64,000 bases of DNA. It comes from Dasyornis broadbenti. Taxonomy: Eukaryota; Chordata; Aves; Passeriformes; Dasyornithidae. The stretch spans positions 1,011,545-1,075,544 of the forward strand of contig VZRN01000234.1 of the NCBI GenBank assembly GCA_013397935.1. The letters run 5' to 3'. The position numbers and the translations under genes are program-made. The notes under the pieces were generated by a model, which worked only from the letters and a program-made list of their open reading frames with translations, did not search any database and was not told the DNA's origin. The stretch's first letter is position 1. Every line of letters begins with the position of its first letter. This document shows positions 22,621-35,300 of this stretch, piece after piece.

Positions 22621-22638
22621 TGGCGTCCCAACGGGCAG
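22621..22638 (+). other. Retroviral primer-binding-site-like sequence
   Basis: TGGCGTCCCAACGGGC begins four bases after the LTR end. It resembles the lysine-tRNA class of primer-binding sites (TGGCGCCCAACG type) with a few differences. Its presence shows that leader sequence survives next to the LTR. The tRNA assignment is tentative. Confidence 0.55.
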
Positions 22639-23443
22639 TTCGAGAAAGTGGAAAAGAAACTATAACAGTGTGCACACGTGTCCCAGCAGCCCTGGTTTCA
22701 CTCCAGGGCAATCACATCAGAATCCAACCCTACTGCAGCAAAACCCAACTGCTAGGGCTGTGCAGAGAGAAACTCATGTTTTCAGGGCAGAGTTGACTGA
22801 TTCTCTGGCAGATAACATGTTTCTTCTAAGTTTTGGCCGCACCAAGCAGTGAGAAACAGCTTCAACCCCTGTGCCAGGGCGGGGAGTGGGATAGGAAAAA
22901 AACAAAGCTCTTCATGGATGACTAACCCAGGCTCGGCTCCTCGGCGGTTGTTGCATGAGCCCCTTTGAAGAGGTTCACACTTTTGCAGGTGGGTCCTGGT
23001 TCTACCTCCGTCACAGGTAGGGACAAGGCTCCTGCTCAAATGTGCTCTGACCATGTGCAGAGGGTGGGAGCCACAGAGCACCGCAGACCTGGGCCCCCAC
23101 AGGTGTGCCTTCCACCAGGCTTTGGAGGGTTGCGGCAGACCTGGAAAGGCACCAGATCCGTACAAGACTCATCCAGCTGTGCTGCCAGCTGCTCCTGGCA
23201 GGGCCCCCCACCCCTCCCCACACGAGCAGCCCTCACGTGCCAGCGCTGCCTGCGCAGCCCAAACAGCCGGAGGCGTGAGGCTGTTTTGGAGCTGCAGAGA
23301 ACAACCAACAGAAAGGGTCTCCCCAGCACCACAAACAAGCCCTGAAAGGCTGCCAGAGCCTCCTGCCTCCACTGGGCAGCCTGTTCCAGGCACTGCCCAG
23401 GCTGGGGCTGTGGGACCGGCAGCCACCGCAGCAGAGAAGGTCA

Positions 23444-23500
23444 TCATGGAATCATGGAATGCTTTGGGTTGGAGGGACCTCAGGGTGGGGGAGCTGTGCC
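23444..23500 (-). mobile_element. CR1-like fragment
   Basis: ATGGAATCATGGAATGCTTTG then GGTTGGAGGGACC is the antisense of a CR1 terminus (ATTCCATGATTCCAT-type end and GGTCCCTCCAACC). The body beyond about 23500 is not convincingly CR1. Confidence 0.6.
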
Positions 23501-25046
23501 ACAGGACCGGTCCCAGCTGCCCCAGGGCCAGGGCACGGAGGTGATGCTCTAGGGACGCATCATCTCTGCAGAAAAGCTGCTCCTCCTGGGAGCTTCTGGG
23601 ATGTGCCCACCCCAGGGACCTGCTGCTGAGCTCTGGCAGGGAAATGAACCTCCTTTATAATCACCCAGGCAAAAAGAGCCATCCCTTACAGGGCATTCCC
23701 TCCTGCAGCCATGGAGGAGGTGACGGCACATGGTCTGAAACACACCGTGAAATTGAGCTCCAGTGACCAAGATGGAAACACTTCCTTCTCCTCCCTACTA
23801 CTATCTGAAACAGAAAAATAGAGATTATAGGAAAAGCCCAGAACAGAAGACACTTTCCAAAGTGCTGGTGACCTCCCCAGGGCCTGAGTGACAACCTCGG
23901 GAAGGACAGGACAGCCCAGATGGGCTCTGAGTGACCCACAGCACATCCAGCAAGAGCCTGTGGTCACCATCCCCTTTTGGCTGCAGCCATCCTGGCCCCA
24001 GGAGCCAGCAGAGACAGAAAGCTGGGAGAGGGCAGAGCAGGGACATGGTCTCCTCCATGTCCTTCCCTCAGAACCACTCTCCTCTCCTCTTGCCTTTGGT
24101 CACAAGTTCCCTGTTCCTGGGAGAAGGCTCCCAGCCAAACCCCTGAACTCCCCGCAGGCGACCAGAACCGACCACAGCGCTCTCCTTGAGAGCTGCTGAC
24201 ACCATGTGGGAACGGCTGGGAAGTGATCCACAGACACCTCCTGCCCTCCAAGCCAGGACTCCGGGAAAAGCTGGGCGAAACTTACCCCTGAAGTAAAGAT
24301 GTGGGTTCAGATCGTATCGGTGTAACCATATTAATCCCTCCATGGGCAATCAGGCTAAAAAGTGGAGTTGTTCTACTTCGGTTTAATTTAAACCTACTGG
24401 AAGTGATTTCAAATGGCTTTGATACATTTGATTTTTCCCTCTGGATCAGCCCATGCCTTTTCCATGTGATTTCAATAATCCTGTTACTTACATCTTCCCA
24501 TAAAAATGACATCTCCCACAGATCACCTTCCACTGGCTTTGTACCCAAATTTCCTAGACAACTCTGGAAACCATAAATGGCTTTTTCCAGCCACCACCTA
24601 CCATGTGGGACCCTATGGGAAACTCCAGTGCAGCTGCTCTGGAAAAATCCCAGCCAGGAAAATGGGATTTGTCAGGCAGCAGAAGATCCATTTTTCAAGC
24701 AAGCTTTACAAACACACTCTCTTCCCCACGAGGCCTCATTGTGCTTTTGAATCCTTCTCTCATCACCCAAGCATGGGTGGCTTCAGCTTCTGAATTTGTA
24801 GATGAACTGAGAAAAACCGTCATTTCAGCAATCAATAACTCAAAGACCTGGCACCGTTATGCAGGTGACAGTGAACGTTGCTGAGGTGTGAATTTTGCAC
24901 CGAGGTGAAGCTACAGCTTGCAGAGGCCGCAAGAGAAACTCTGACAGCAAATGGTCCCTCTGCTAGGAGGTTCTGTCACCCTAAAACCGCATTGTGTCAA
25001 AGAATTGTTCTGGAGTAATTCCTCTATAAAAGATAAAGATCTAAAG

Positions 25047-25440
25047 GTATTTGAGAGCATCCAAAGAAGGCTGTGAGGATGGTGAAGGATCTGGAAAGGT
25101 ATGAAGAGCAGCTGAAGGCACTGGGTTCTTCAGCATCCTCCCAAGGGGCAGCTCCAGTCTCTGCTGACCAGGGACAGGACCCCAGGGAACGGCTGGAGCT
25201 GTGTCTGGGAGGCTTAGGTTGGATATCAGGGCAAGATTCTTATCCCAGAGGGTGTTGGGCATGGAACAGGCTCCCCACGGAATGGGCACGGCCCCAAGGC
25301 TGACAGAGCTCAGGGAACATTTGGACAAAGCTCTCAGGCACAGGCTGGGACTGTTGTCATTGTCCTGTGCAGGTACAGGAGTTGCACTGCATGATCCTTG
25401 TGGGACCCTTCCAGCTCAGGATATTCCCTGATTTTGTATT
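25047..25440 (+). mobile_element. CR1 LINE 3' fragment
   Basis: Plus-strand CR1: TTTGAGAGCATCCAAAGAAG, GTGAAGGATCTGGA, AGGTTGGATATCAGG, a CTCAGGCACAGGCTGGGA block, GATCCTTGTGGGACCCTTCC and a terminal ATTCCCTGATTTTGT. The frames here are remnants of the reverse-transcriptase C-terminal region and are broken. Confidence 0.88.
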
Positions 25441-26000
25441 TGTCAGCAAAGATGCAAGTGAAAATTTACAGAATTTACTGCAGAAACACACTAAAATCTG
25501 TAATTTCAGGCACGTTTTCCAGGGGGTGGCCAAATCCCTCAGATGCTCTCCTGGCACTTCTGTGCTCCCCCCGTATACGTGAGGTTCAACTGAACTCCCC
25601 TGCTTTCACCTCCAAATCTGCTCCCTGCAAACTGAAACCTCCCCGGCTTCACGCGGGTTTATCTGCTCGGGTTTTGCCTTTTCCCCTTTGTTTGCATAGC
25701 AAAAAAAAAAGTTCTTTTTTGTGGCCTCTGCAGAAGACAAACGAACAAAAACAAGCCAGCTCGCCCCACCTATGCCACTGGCTTTTATCTGCGGGGGCCA
25801 GAGCCCAGCGCCCACCCCCTCAGACCTTATGGAAATAAACACTCGGTGACATCAAATCTGTTTTCAAGGAAAGGTTCCCACACGCCTTTACAAAACACTT
25901 CAGTATTTTTTTACCCCGAGATGCTGCCCACGTGTCTCCCCCCGCACGGCACAGCACCGGCACCAGGTAGGGAACCCTCACCAGCCTCCCCCTCGTGCTC

Positions 26001-26033
26001 ACCTGTCCCCACCTGTCCCCACCTGTCCCCACC
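26001..26033. repeat. 10-bp tandem repeat (ACCTGTCCCC) at the gap edge
   Basis: Three perfect copies and the start of a fourth run straight into the run of N, which suggests that the gap lies inside an unresolved minisatellite. Confidence 0.9.
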
Positions 26034-26123
26034 NNNNNNNNNNNNNNNNNNNNNNNNNNNNNNNNNNNNNNNNNNNNNNNNNNNNNNNNNNNNNNNNNNN
26101 NNNNNNNNNNNNNNNNNNNNNNN
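26034..26123. other. Assembly gap (90 N)
   Basis: Ninety undetermined bases. The true length may differ because the left flank is a tandem repeat and the right flank is very GC-rich. Confidence 0.98.
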
Positions 26124-26220
26124 GCGCCCTCGCTCCGCCCCCGCACCCCGGCCGCACCTGCAGCGCCCCCTGGCGGCCGCGGGCCGAGCCCGGCTCCCGC
26201 CGCCGCTGGGGGGAACCGGA
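26124..26220. promoter_or_regulatory. GC-rich, CpG-dense block beside the gap
   Basis: About 95 bases of very GC-rich sequence with many CpG dinucleotides, an Sp1-type CCGCCCCC and a strong CTCF-type motif. It could be the surviving edge of a CpG island partly hidden by the gap. No exon is seen. Confidence 0.5.
26159..26178 (-). promoter_or_regulatory. Near-consensus CTCF motif
   Basis: Read on the minus strand the core is GGCCGCCAGGGGGCGCTG, which matches the vertebrate CTCF consensus GGCCACCAGGGGGCGCT at all but one position. It lies between CCR7 and TNS4. Occupancy is not shown by sequence. Confidence 0.7.
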
Positions 26221-26275
26221 GACCGAGGGATCCACCGGGAGAACCGGATCCACCCGAGAGATCACCCAATCCAAC

Positions 26276-26461
26276 ACAGGGTGCCCAGAGAAGCTGCGGC
26301 TGCCCCATCCCTGGCAGTGTCCCGGGCCAGGTTGGACACGGCTTGGAGCAACCCGGGATAGTGAAAGGTGTCCCTGCCCATGGCAGGGGGTGGGACTGGG
26401 TGAGTGTTAAGGTTAAGGTTCCTTCCGACCCAAACTATTCCATGAGTCTATGATTTTATGA
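26276..26461 (+). mobile_element. CR1 LINE 3' tail
   Basis: Plus-strand CR1 3' end: GTGCCCAGAGAAGCTGCGGC, the GGCAGTGTCCCGGGCCAGG block, CCTGCCCATGGCAGGGGG, TTCCTTCCGACCCAAACT and a tail with CTATGATTTTATG. Confidence 0.9.
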
Positions 26462-28259
26462 ACATAGTTGTCACTGTGGGACGGTGCTGCCAGGAGTGGA
26501 ACTGCAGCAGGGTGCAAGAGCTGCTGCTGCCATCGGGATCAAGCCCTGATTAACCTTTTATGTGTTTTCTTCCCTGTATTATCTCCCAGGAAAGTTTCTG
26601 AATCTGTCTCAGAGCTGCGTGCTGTGTCACTCTGGGGCAAGGTGAGCAGGTGGTGCCCTTCAATATTTTTGTTAAAGGTCTAAAAGCTCAGTTCGGTGCT
26701 CAGACGTCCTCGTGCCTCCTAAGCAGATGCTGTTCCCACTTCCCTTCTCACCACTGCCGCAGGGAGGAGGTGATGCCCAGGAAATCCACAATGGGTTGTG
26801 GATTCTTGGCAGCAGTTGGCAGCTTCTCCTTTCAACACAGCCTTACACCAGGTAAATCCTGGTGCCCCTGTCAGTGGCCACCAAGCACAATTCCCATTCC
26901 TCCAAATCTTGAACAACATAGTGGGAAAGCCCAGCTGGAAACCAGGAGGGAGAACCACACTTTTCATTGCTCTGGTACCTCCTGAGGGTCTCAGGGCACT
27001 TTGAAAATGGGAACCAAGCTCCAAGTGTGTGTTGCAGAAGGAGAGAAATGAGTCCAAGGTAATGCTCGGGTGTGAGCAGAGCCCAGAGATGGGCAGCTGT
27101 TTCCACTGTCACAAGCTCGTTCCTGGTCCCGTTTTGCTGGCACAGTCCATGGCACTGGAATTCGCAGGGCTGGAAGAAGCAGCACTGCAGCACTCGGGTA
27201 TGGAAATGAGCCGATAAATAGAGCATGACCCGCCTGCCGAGCACAGGAAGGGCACTGCAGCGGTCGGTTCCTGGAGAAAGTCTGGGAGCTGATCCCTTCC
27301 TCGTGCTGAGCCGTAACACCGTGGGTGACCCCCGGGGAGAGGCAGAGGGAGGACAAGCGCTAATTCACAAACTCGCAGGGAAACAACAAAACCAGGGGCA
27401 AACCGCCTTGTTCTTCTAAGTTCTGAGCAGCTCTTTTCGGTTTGTTCTATTTTCCCATGGCACATTTTTGTCATGAGAAAAGTCTTGAAAATTCCTAATG
27501 GGAAAATAAAAATGAAAGAGGCCGGCGTGTCACGCCTGGCAGTGGGTCAGCTCATCCCTCAGGATCCAGCTCCGGCAGTGTTCCACCTGAAAGCTCCTCC
27601 TCGGAGGATGTCGGTGCTATCTGGTGGAAATGGGATGCTGGTGAGGCAGAGCGTGAGATCCCCAAAATCCTCTGGAGTAGTCGCACGGGCCCCAGGTTTC
27701 CCAACCCACCTGCCTGCGTGGTTTGCCTGGAGCTGCAGATCTTCCTCTGCTCCAATCTGTTGAAGCTGTGACCCCGAGGGATCGTCTGAGAGCGACAGCC
27801 AGAACAGCCGTGGCAGTGCGAGTGAGCTGTTCGCTGCTTTTCTCCCTCCAGGACAGCTCGGCTGCCTCCCGGGAGCATCCTCACAGCTCCATTAGCGTCC
27901 ATTAGCAGCTTCCTCTCCTTCGCCTGGCAATGAGCGTGGTCCTGTAAAAGGTGTCAGCGTGGTCCTCCCCGGATCTGGAGCTCACGGACGGAGGCCAGCG
28001 CAGTCCAGCAGCCCCGGAACTGCCCCAGCTCTGGGCAGGAAGGAATTGCGGAGGCCTCCACTCCTTCCTTTTCCTGCAGGCCTGGACAATAGCAGGGCAC
28101 GCGGGCTGGAAAGAGAAGAAGCAATGGATTCCCCAAGTCAAAACCAGGAGTTTTAATAAAGGGGCACCTCTTTGTTTGTCCCGTGAAGGGGTTTCAGGGT
28201 GCTGGTTCTTTGCTATGAGCTGTCCCTGCTATCAGGTTATTGTGGGTGGTTATTATTAT

Positions 28260-28494
28260 GGATAAAGTGGGCAAGGATGGGGAGATAGGTGAGGATTACT
28301 CGGTGCTGGAGGGCTGCCAGGGGCTGTGAGTGGGACAGGGAAGTGATAAGGGATGGAGGTCTCTCTCTGCCACTCTGCAGGGCCAGGCACATGCACATTT
28401 CCATCTAGCAACGGCTTAGCCCCACTGAAATCTGTAGCAGCCTTTGAGGAACACTGAGGATCAAGCATTCTCTCAGCAGCTGTTCCCAGATTTT
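28260..28494 (+). repeat. Inverted duplication, left arm
   Basis: This arm matches the reverse complement of 29099-29300. Shared landmarks are GGATAAAGTGGGCAAGGATG, CTGGAGGGCTGCCAGGGGC, GTGGGACAGGGAAGTG, CTGAAATCTGTAGCAGCC and CAGCTGTTCCCAGATTTT. By eye about nine in ten aligned bases agree outside a few gaps. Confidence 0.85.
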
Positions 28495-29098
28495 CCCATG
28501 CCATAGCCTTACCATCCCAATCGGACAGCCCTTTGCGTCCCTGAGCCAAGGGCAAAGCCTGGAAAGGAAGAATTGCAGGACCGTGTGGGACAGGAATGGT
28601 TGGAGAGCTTTGTCCGGGACAAAGAGCTGCTTCTTCACTGGGAAGTGGCCCGGGCTGGAGCCCGTGGGGGAATCCAGGTGCCCTTCCCATCCTGCGTCCC
28701 CGACAGCAGCCGGGCCAGGGCGCTGCGGGCTGGGCTGAGGGCGGGGAAGGAGGGAGCCTTTGGCCCTGCTGCGCCCGCACTGCGGCTGGGAACAGCCTCC
28801 ATAAATACCAAAATGCTTTCAGCGTGACAAGTGTCAGCAGCTGTGAGTCAGCCCTTGGCACTGCCTGCAGTCACCAACCATGCCCCCATTGTCCCGGGGT
28901 CCCCTGGAATGTGAGCCCACCCGGCTGCTTCCCTGGGCTGCAGACACGGGTGAAGCAGCACCTTGTGATTCCCAGTGCGGTGATGCCCAGGGAAGATGCC
29001 GCTTCCCAGAAAGCACAGGAGGGCTTTGTGCATGGCCAGTGTGGGATTCTGTGTGGAAAACAGATCCTGAAAGCTCATCCCAAGCTCTTCTCCCAGGA

Positions 29099-29300
29099 AA
29101 AATCTGGGAACAGCTGCTGGGAGAGTGCTTGATCCTCAGTTCCTCAAAGGCTGCTACAGATTTCAGTGGAGCTGAGCTGTTGTAAGATGGAAACATGCAT
29201 GTGCCTGTCACTGCACCCCTCAGCACTTCCCTGTCCCACTCACAGCCCCTGGCAGCCCTCCAGCACTGAATGATCCTCACCATCCTTGCCCACTTTATCC
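29099..29300 (-). repeat. Inverted duplication, right arm
   Basis: Reverse-complement partner of 28260-28494, separated by a 604-base spacer. It is shorter because of internal gaps of about 18, 8 and a few bases. No transposon termini or target-site duplication are obvious at either outer edge. Confidence 0.85.
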
Positions 29301-32300
29301 CAGTAAACCCAGAATAATCAGCCTATTCTTCTCCAGCCTTTTGTTGCTGCACCCATCCGGAGGCCCTCAGTACACCTTGGCTCTATCTTTCCCCTTCCTG
29401 CCGTCCCTGCTCTCATTCCTCCTCACCCCTGCTATTAACAGTAAGAGCTGTAATTAACGTTCTGGCTGTGGCCCGAATCCTCTCCCTTCCCTCCTCGCAG
29501 GGTTTACAGCTTTTCCGTTGAACAAATATGGGAGTAATTCCCCTCAATTGCCAATCCGTATCAGTGTTGGCGTGGGGCACCGCAGCTAGAGCAAACAGAG
29601 CTGATTGTGGAGGGGAAAAGTGAGTGTGGAAAGCAATTGTTCTCCTTGAGTTCACCTTGATAACAGAGACGCCAGCTCCAAGACAAAAGCTGTTTCACGG
29701 TTCCATGCCCTGGGGTTGCAGGAGTCATTCCTGAAAAAGGGAAAATTGGTGGTATTAGTTTAAAACGCAGTTCAGAGGTGGGAAGGGGAGTCCAGGCATC
29801 GTGAGAAGAGCTGGGCTTCATTTCCTTTTCTTCTTCCACCACTGCGAAACCTCCGGCAACTCTCCTACCCTGGAGAAGAGAACTTTGCCAGGATTATTTG
29901 TTTGTAAGCTGTCAGCAGCTATAGCTCAGAGGTTAATGTCTCTCCCCTCGCCGTGCTGTCAGCATGTGCAGAAATGCTTCTGAGAGAGGTCACTGGAGCG
30001 CAAACAAGGACAGGTGTGATGGCTCCATCTCGCCCCATCCCCACCTGCGCACCCGCGCCGTGGGCCCAGCTGCCAGCAGGATTTAGGGCCAGCATGCCAG
30101 GGTTCTTTACAGCAGGAACAGCCCAAGCTTGCACTGATGGGAAACAAACCCCTGAGGATCTCGCCCTGCAGAGGAGAAGCCTCTGTATCTGTGGGTACAC
30201 ACAAACACCTCCAGGATTTCTCCTCCTGCCTTTCTCCTCCTAGAGCTCCCCTTCACTGAGGAGCTCTGGCGGCTTCTCCCAGCACACAGCTCCCCTGGGA
30301 TAGCCAGCGGCCAGCGAGTTTGAACCAGCTTATGGACTTAATGATGAAACTGCTGCTGGCTTACTGGAGAGGGCGAGTCCTGCTGCCTGGCCGCTCAGCC
30401 TGGGAGTGACCAGGACAGTCTCCTCTGAAAATCCCTGGGATTTAGTGCTGATAGTTACTGGAACGGCTCCAAGTGTGGGGTTTTTTCAGGCAGCATCTCC
30501 ACAGCCCTGTGTCACTGATCACGTAGGGAAGGCGTGTGGAAGTGCTGATCCATGGCTAACGTGCTCCTTGGAGGTGTCCAAGGTGTTCTGGCTCTGGCTG
30601 GCTGTGAGCAGAGCCTGAGGCAATGCCTGGAGACCAGCGGAGAGAGAAACAGCTCCCAGAGGCTCAACTGCAGCAGCAGGAGTGTCGCTGCTCCCCTGGA
30701 AACACAACAGTTACAGTTCCAACCTGGATGGCCCCAGGGCCTGTGCCCTTACACCACGCTGTCCTTGTGGAGCTGCTGAGAGGCCTGGAACAGGCACAGG
30801 GAAGACCCTCTGGTTCCTGAGAACCCCAGTTTGCAGAGCCCCCTTGAACAACCCAGCTGAGGGTCCCTGAGGCTCTGCTGGCAGAGGTGGCTCCACGGGG
30901 TCTGTGATGATTCTGTGATGGTGTCACTTGGCACAGGCTGAAATACGTCTGTGGTGGGGAGCCAGGTGGCTTCGTGATTCATTCCATGCCTGACATCACT
31001 GTGGAATGGCTCATGGCTGGATCTGGGGCAGATCCTGGAAGCATCTTTCCAAGGAAAGTTTTGGACAATGACGTCCCAGCTTCTGACAATAGATGATGCC
31101 ATGTGGGACAACCTGTGCTGCCTTTTCCTGCCCTCCCACAGCAATAGGGAGGCAGGTATTCCCCATGTGAGGTTTCCTCCCTGGAAATGGTCCATCAAAA
31201 CCTGCTGCAGGGAAAGGGCTTGCTGCTAAGGAAAGAAGAGCCTAGTCTCTAACTCTTTGAGGTTCTAAGAGCAAAATGCACCTGCAGGTGCAGGCTGTGG
31301 AGAGCTGTCCTGTGCTCCTCTGCTGGCTTTAAACCTCTGGGAAACACCCCAGAGAAATCCAAGGTGTTCATCCTGAGGGACAGTACCTCAGAACAGTTAT
31401 GTGCTGAGCATCAACATCCTTGGGGCAGGAAGCCTCGAGATGCCAGTTTTCTTTTGGGCTTGTCTGTAGCCCTTTGGCGCATGGTGAACTACCAGTGTCA
31501 CACAGCACTGGCCAAAAAAGGTGTTTTCTTCATGCTCCACCTCCACAGCCGGGTAATTCCTTGTGGGAGGCAGCAGGAACCTCGTGGTGCTGCCACCTCG
31601 GCCCTGCCCATGCAGGGCAGCAGCAGGGCCTCATCCTCTGCTGTTGACGTCAGTGTTTTCCCCCTCGCAGCACCCGGCGTGTGCAGGCACAGACCTGGAG
31701 CTGTGCTCAGCCCTGCCCACGCCTCTGGCACGTTCTGGGCCAGCACCGCTGCTGTTCCGTTCCTCCTGCACAGCCCCAGCTGCCAGCTCGGGACACCCCG
31801 CCAGCCCCACCGCAGGCCATGGGGACAGGAGCTTTCCCGGTCCTTTCCCTGGCTCCCCACCGCCTCTGATGTGTCATCGATGCTTCCAAGCATGATGTGA
31901 CTTCCCCGGAGCCTTGCGCTTTCGGGCTGTGAAAACCATAACTGTGAGGTCTAGAAAACAAAAGGTCCTTTCTCACTGAGAGGAGGCTGATTAACACCCC
32001 CTCAGGGGAACCAAAGGGCTTCGTCACCCTTCTGAGTAAATATGTTTTGTTGTTCCATGAAAACAGTGGCTCACCTGGCAAGGCTTCGGAAGCCCTGAGG
32101 TCCCTGTAGCTGCACGTGGCTGTTACAGGAGCCCCGCGCTTACGGGGTCCAGGGGAGGTGTGAGGGGCTGTCCCTGCCCCTCCTCGGGTTCCCAACGCCA
32201 AGGAGCTCAACCGCCCCAGTTCTGAATGTTCTGAGCTCCTCACAGCCGAGCAGTGCTGGACACTGTGCCCACCAGCTCCCACACCAAAGGAAGGGGCTGG

Positions 32301-35300
32301 TTTGGCTGGGGGAGTCTCTGGGAGTGTCTGGACGTGACAACTGGACCCAGTTCCAGACCTCGGTGGGTGTTTGGGATCTTCTCCCCTGCCCTGGTCGAGT
32401 AGAAGGCAGGTAAGGAACCCCTCAGAGTGTTCCCTGGGAGCTGCCCAGACCTGCTCTGCTTGTAGCAGCTGTGCCATCAATCCCCGGGACGCCACAGCCC
32501 TCTGTGGATTTTTCAGGCAGGTATTGCAGCACTTAACATGTTTTCTTCATTTTCAAAGGCCCCAGAGGAAGGAGGAACACTGGAGGACTGAGGAATAGCA
32601 GGAGGAGGGAGGAAGATAGAAGCAGTCTTCTCCCTGCCCAGATTTACTGCTCAGTCAACTTCCCATGACACTTCTGAAGTGATGGACATGGTGTCACTTC
32701 GCTTCACCCGTGTCAGGCTCCTGGAAGGTTTTCCAGAGCTGGTAGCAGGAGGGAGGTGGTGTCAGTGGCAACTCAGGACACAGGGCAGAGCAGCTGCTTG
32801 GGCCAACTCACGCATTTTATTTGTTCTTTTTTTAGCTGTCAGGTTAATACTTTGTCCTTTATGAGCATGTCCTGGGTAGGGCCATGCATGTAGAAATCTG
32901 CTCTGCACAGACAGGTCAGGTTTAGCCAAGGAAAGAAGAGGCACAGGAGGTACCGGCAGAGGGATCACAGAGGATTCTGCCACGGACGCTGCCGAGAGGG
33001 GTGAAGAAGGACCTGGAGGATATTCCCTTGTTCGAGCCCTTCTGCATGGCTGGAACATGTCTTCTTGGACATTTCAGGTCCAAGGCCTCCTACCTTGCCC
33101 CCCTATCCTGCAGCCCCTGGAGGCACTCCGTGGATCACCTCCCTTCATGCAGGAACCAAACCCTCAGTTCCGAGCAGAGGTGACAAAGAGGGATGTTTCA
33201 TCCTTTCCTCCTCGTTTGCACAGGTGCATTCCAGGGAAGCACTCCCAAGTCTTATTCATAACCAATATTTGTTCCTTTGAAAATGCTCTTTTATGTTGGG
33301 TCCCTCATCAGTGTCTGGGTGTTTATTTTGCGCAAATCCCAGAAACAAGGAACCACACATTTGCAACCCTGCGAGAGGGACTCTATGGCTCTCTGCCTCT
33401 CTTGTTCTTCCACCAGCCAGTCCTGTGGCCACTCCGGTTTCCCTCGGCCATCTCCAGCTGTGAGGAGAGTGCTCTCCCCAAGTCAATCTCTCATTCCTTC
33501 TCATTTCCCTCTGCTTTCCCCTGGGAACAGAAAAGTGGCATTAACTCACTGCTGACCACCCCATTCCACCTCAGAGGAGATGTGCTACCATGGTCTTGCC
33601 CCCTTGCACACCTCTATCACCATTTACAAAGTTTAGGGATATGTTGTTAATAATGTTTAAGGCCTTCAGGGTGGGAAAATCCAGGATGACGCAGAGGCTT
33701 GTTCCTGGTGGGATTTTCACTGCAGGGTAAATTCGCCTGCACAGGTGACTGGCATGTGGTTCTCACAGACATTGCTGCTTCAATCCAAAACCTCTGCAGT
33801 AAATTCATTGTAACCCAGGTTCTAATTGGGGTAACAGAGCCCTGATGCATGATTTTTACACCTGTGTGAGACAGATTCAGGGGCAGGGCAGAACACCTTG
33901 CTGCATGGACAACCCTCACAGCACCCCGTTAATTTTTCCCTGCTGCTCTTCTGTGGATACAGAGAAAACAAAGAAAATGTAACAGCTTGGCCAAAGAGCC
34001 ATTGAACTCCTTGGCCTCACTGCAGAACCAGCAACGTCAAAGCCAGAGGTAAATGATGTGTTTTTCAGAGGAGTCTTGCAATATCTCTGCATTTGCTTCA
34101 TCACTGGGGAGGAGTTTGACAGCCCTGCTACAAACAAGCCATTTTCTACAGCAGCTGCTTCCCCAGGCCATCTCCTCATGCCTTGCACAACACAGATGGG
34201 AAAGCAGAGAGAAAAGACAGAAAAGCAAAGTTAGAGCAGCACAAGAATTGCAATTTGGCTTCATAAGTGCCAATAGCAGTAACATCCCACTGCCTTGACA
34301 GAGAATTTCATCACTCCAGGACACAGAGGCCTCTTCAGCCTGGAGCCAACATGGGATGCGAACACACAGCAAGCAGCTTTGCACTGATTTCTGGGTTGCT
34401 GAGCATGGTGATGTCAGCAGAAGGTGACAGTGGACGGTGACAGTCGAGGTGTCCGCGCCTTCCTTTGGGGAGGCCACTCTGGCTCCACAGGTGAGTTCCA
34501 TCCAATCCCATCTCCGTGAGCCAGGTGCTGGCTGGAGCTGGGCACTGAGACAGGATCACTTTGGGGTGATTTTTTCCAAAGGAGTTGCTCAGCCCTGAAC
34601 ACATTTTATCCTGCTGAGCTTCCCAGGGCTGTGAACAGTCAAAGCCTGTGTGTGCTCAGAGCTCGCTGCAAACAACAGGACCAGAGCATGGAACCACCTT
34701 GTTCTACTGCCAAAACCTTCCTCTCCCCCCAGCTCTGGTGCTTCCCTGTCCTTTAAAACCACCCGAGCCCCCCAGGAGAGAGTTGGGTCCCAGCTTGAGG
34801 GACCCAATGCAGGCCGTGGCTCCCCAGTGTTACTCCCTGTGGGCTCCCTCCAGCTGCAGTCACACTGATGGGTGTGTGATGCTGAACGTCCTCTGGGTTA
34901 GAAATTCCATCTGTCAAGGACCTCATCCAGGTGAATTTTACCAGCCAGGAAAAGGAAAGCTGCTGGGAAATCACTCCCACTGCAATCCCACAGCCATCGC
35001 AGATGGAAAGGGGCTGTGCTGGCAGTGTCAAAATGTTTGCCCAGGGATGTAAGGACAGGAAAAAACAATGCCTGATAATAAATGAAACGTTGGAAAGATT
35101 GTAAAGTGAGATGAAGGAATTTAAGGCAGGGAGTTTATATGGGCTATTTCCTGATAAAATCAGGCGTTTCAAGGCGTCCCTTCACAGTGTGGCAATACTG
35201 CAGTGAGCCCAAGGCATTTATGGGCAGCAGAATAGGCAGTTTCCTTGAAAAAGGATATTTCAGAGACATGGTTTTAAAGGTTGCTCCATGGCTCTGTGCC

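Noticed and set aside
26124..26220. GC-rich block as a coding exon
   Set aside because: Open frames run through the N gap and there are no splice signals or homology.
29915..29950. tRNA-like A-box (TAGCTCAGAGG)
   Set aside because: No B-box or cloverleaf follows within tRNA distance.
30880..30925. CR1-like tail (GTGATGATTCTGTGATGG)
   Set aside because: Only the short terminal motif is present; no CR1 body precedes it, so chance cannot be excluded.
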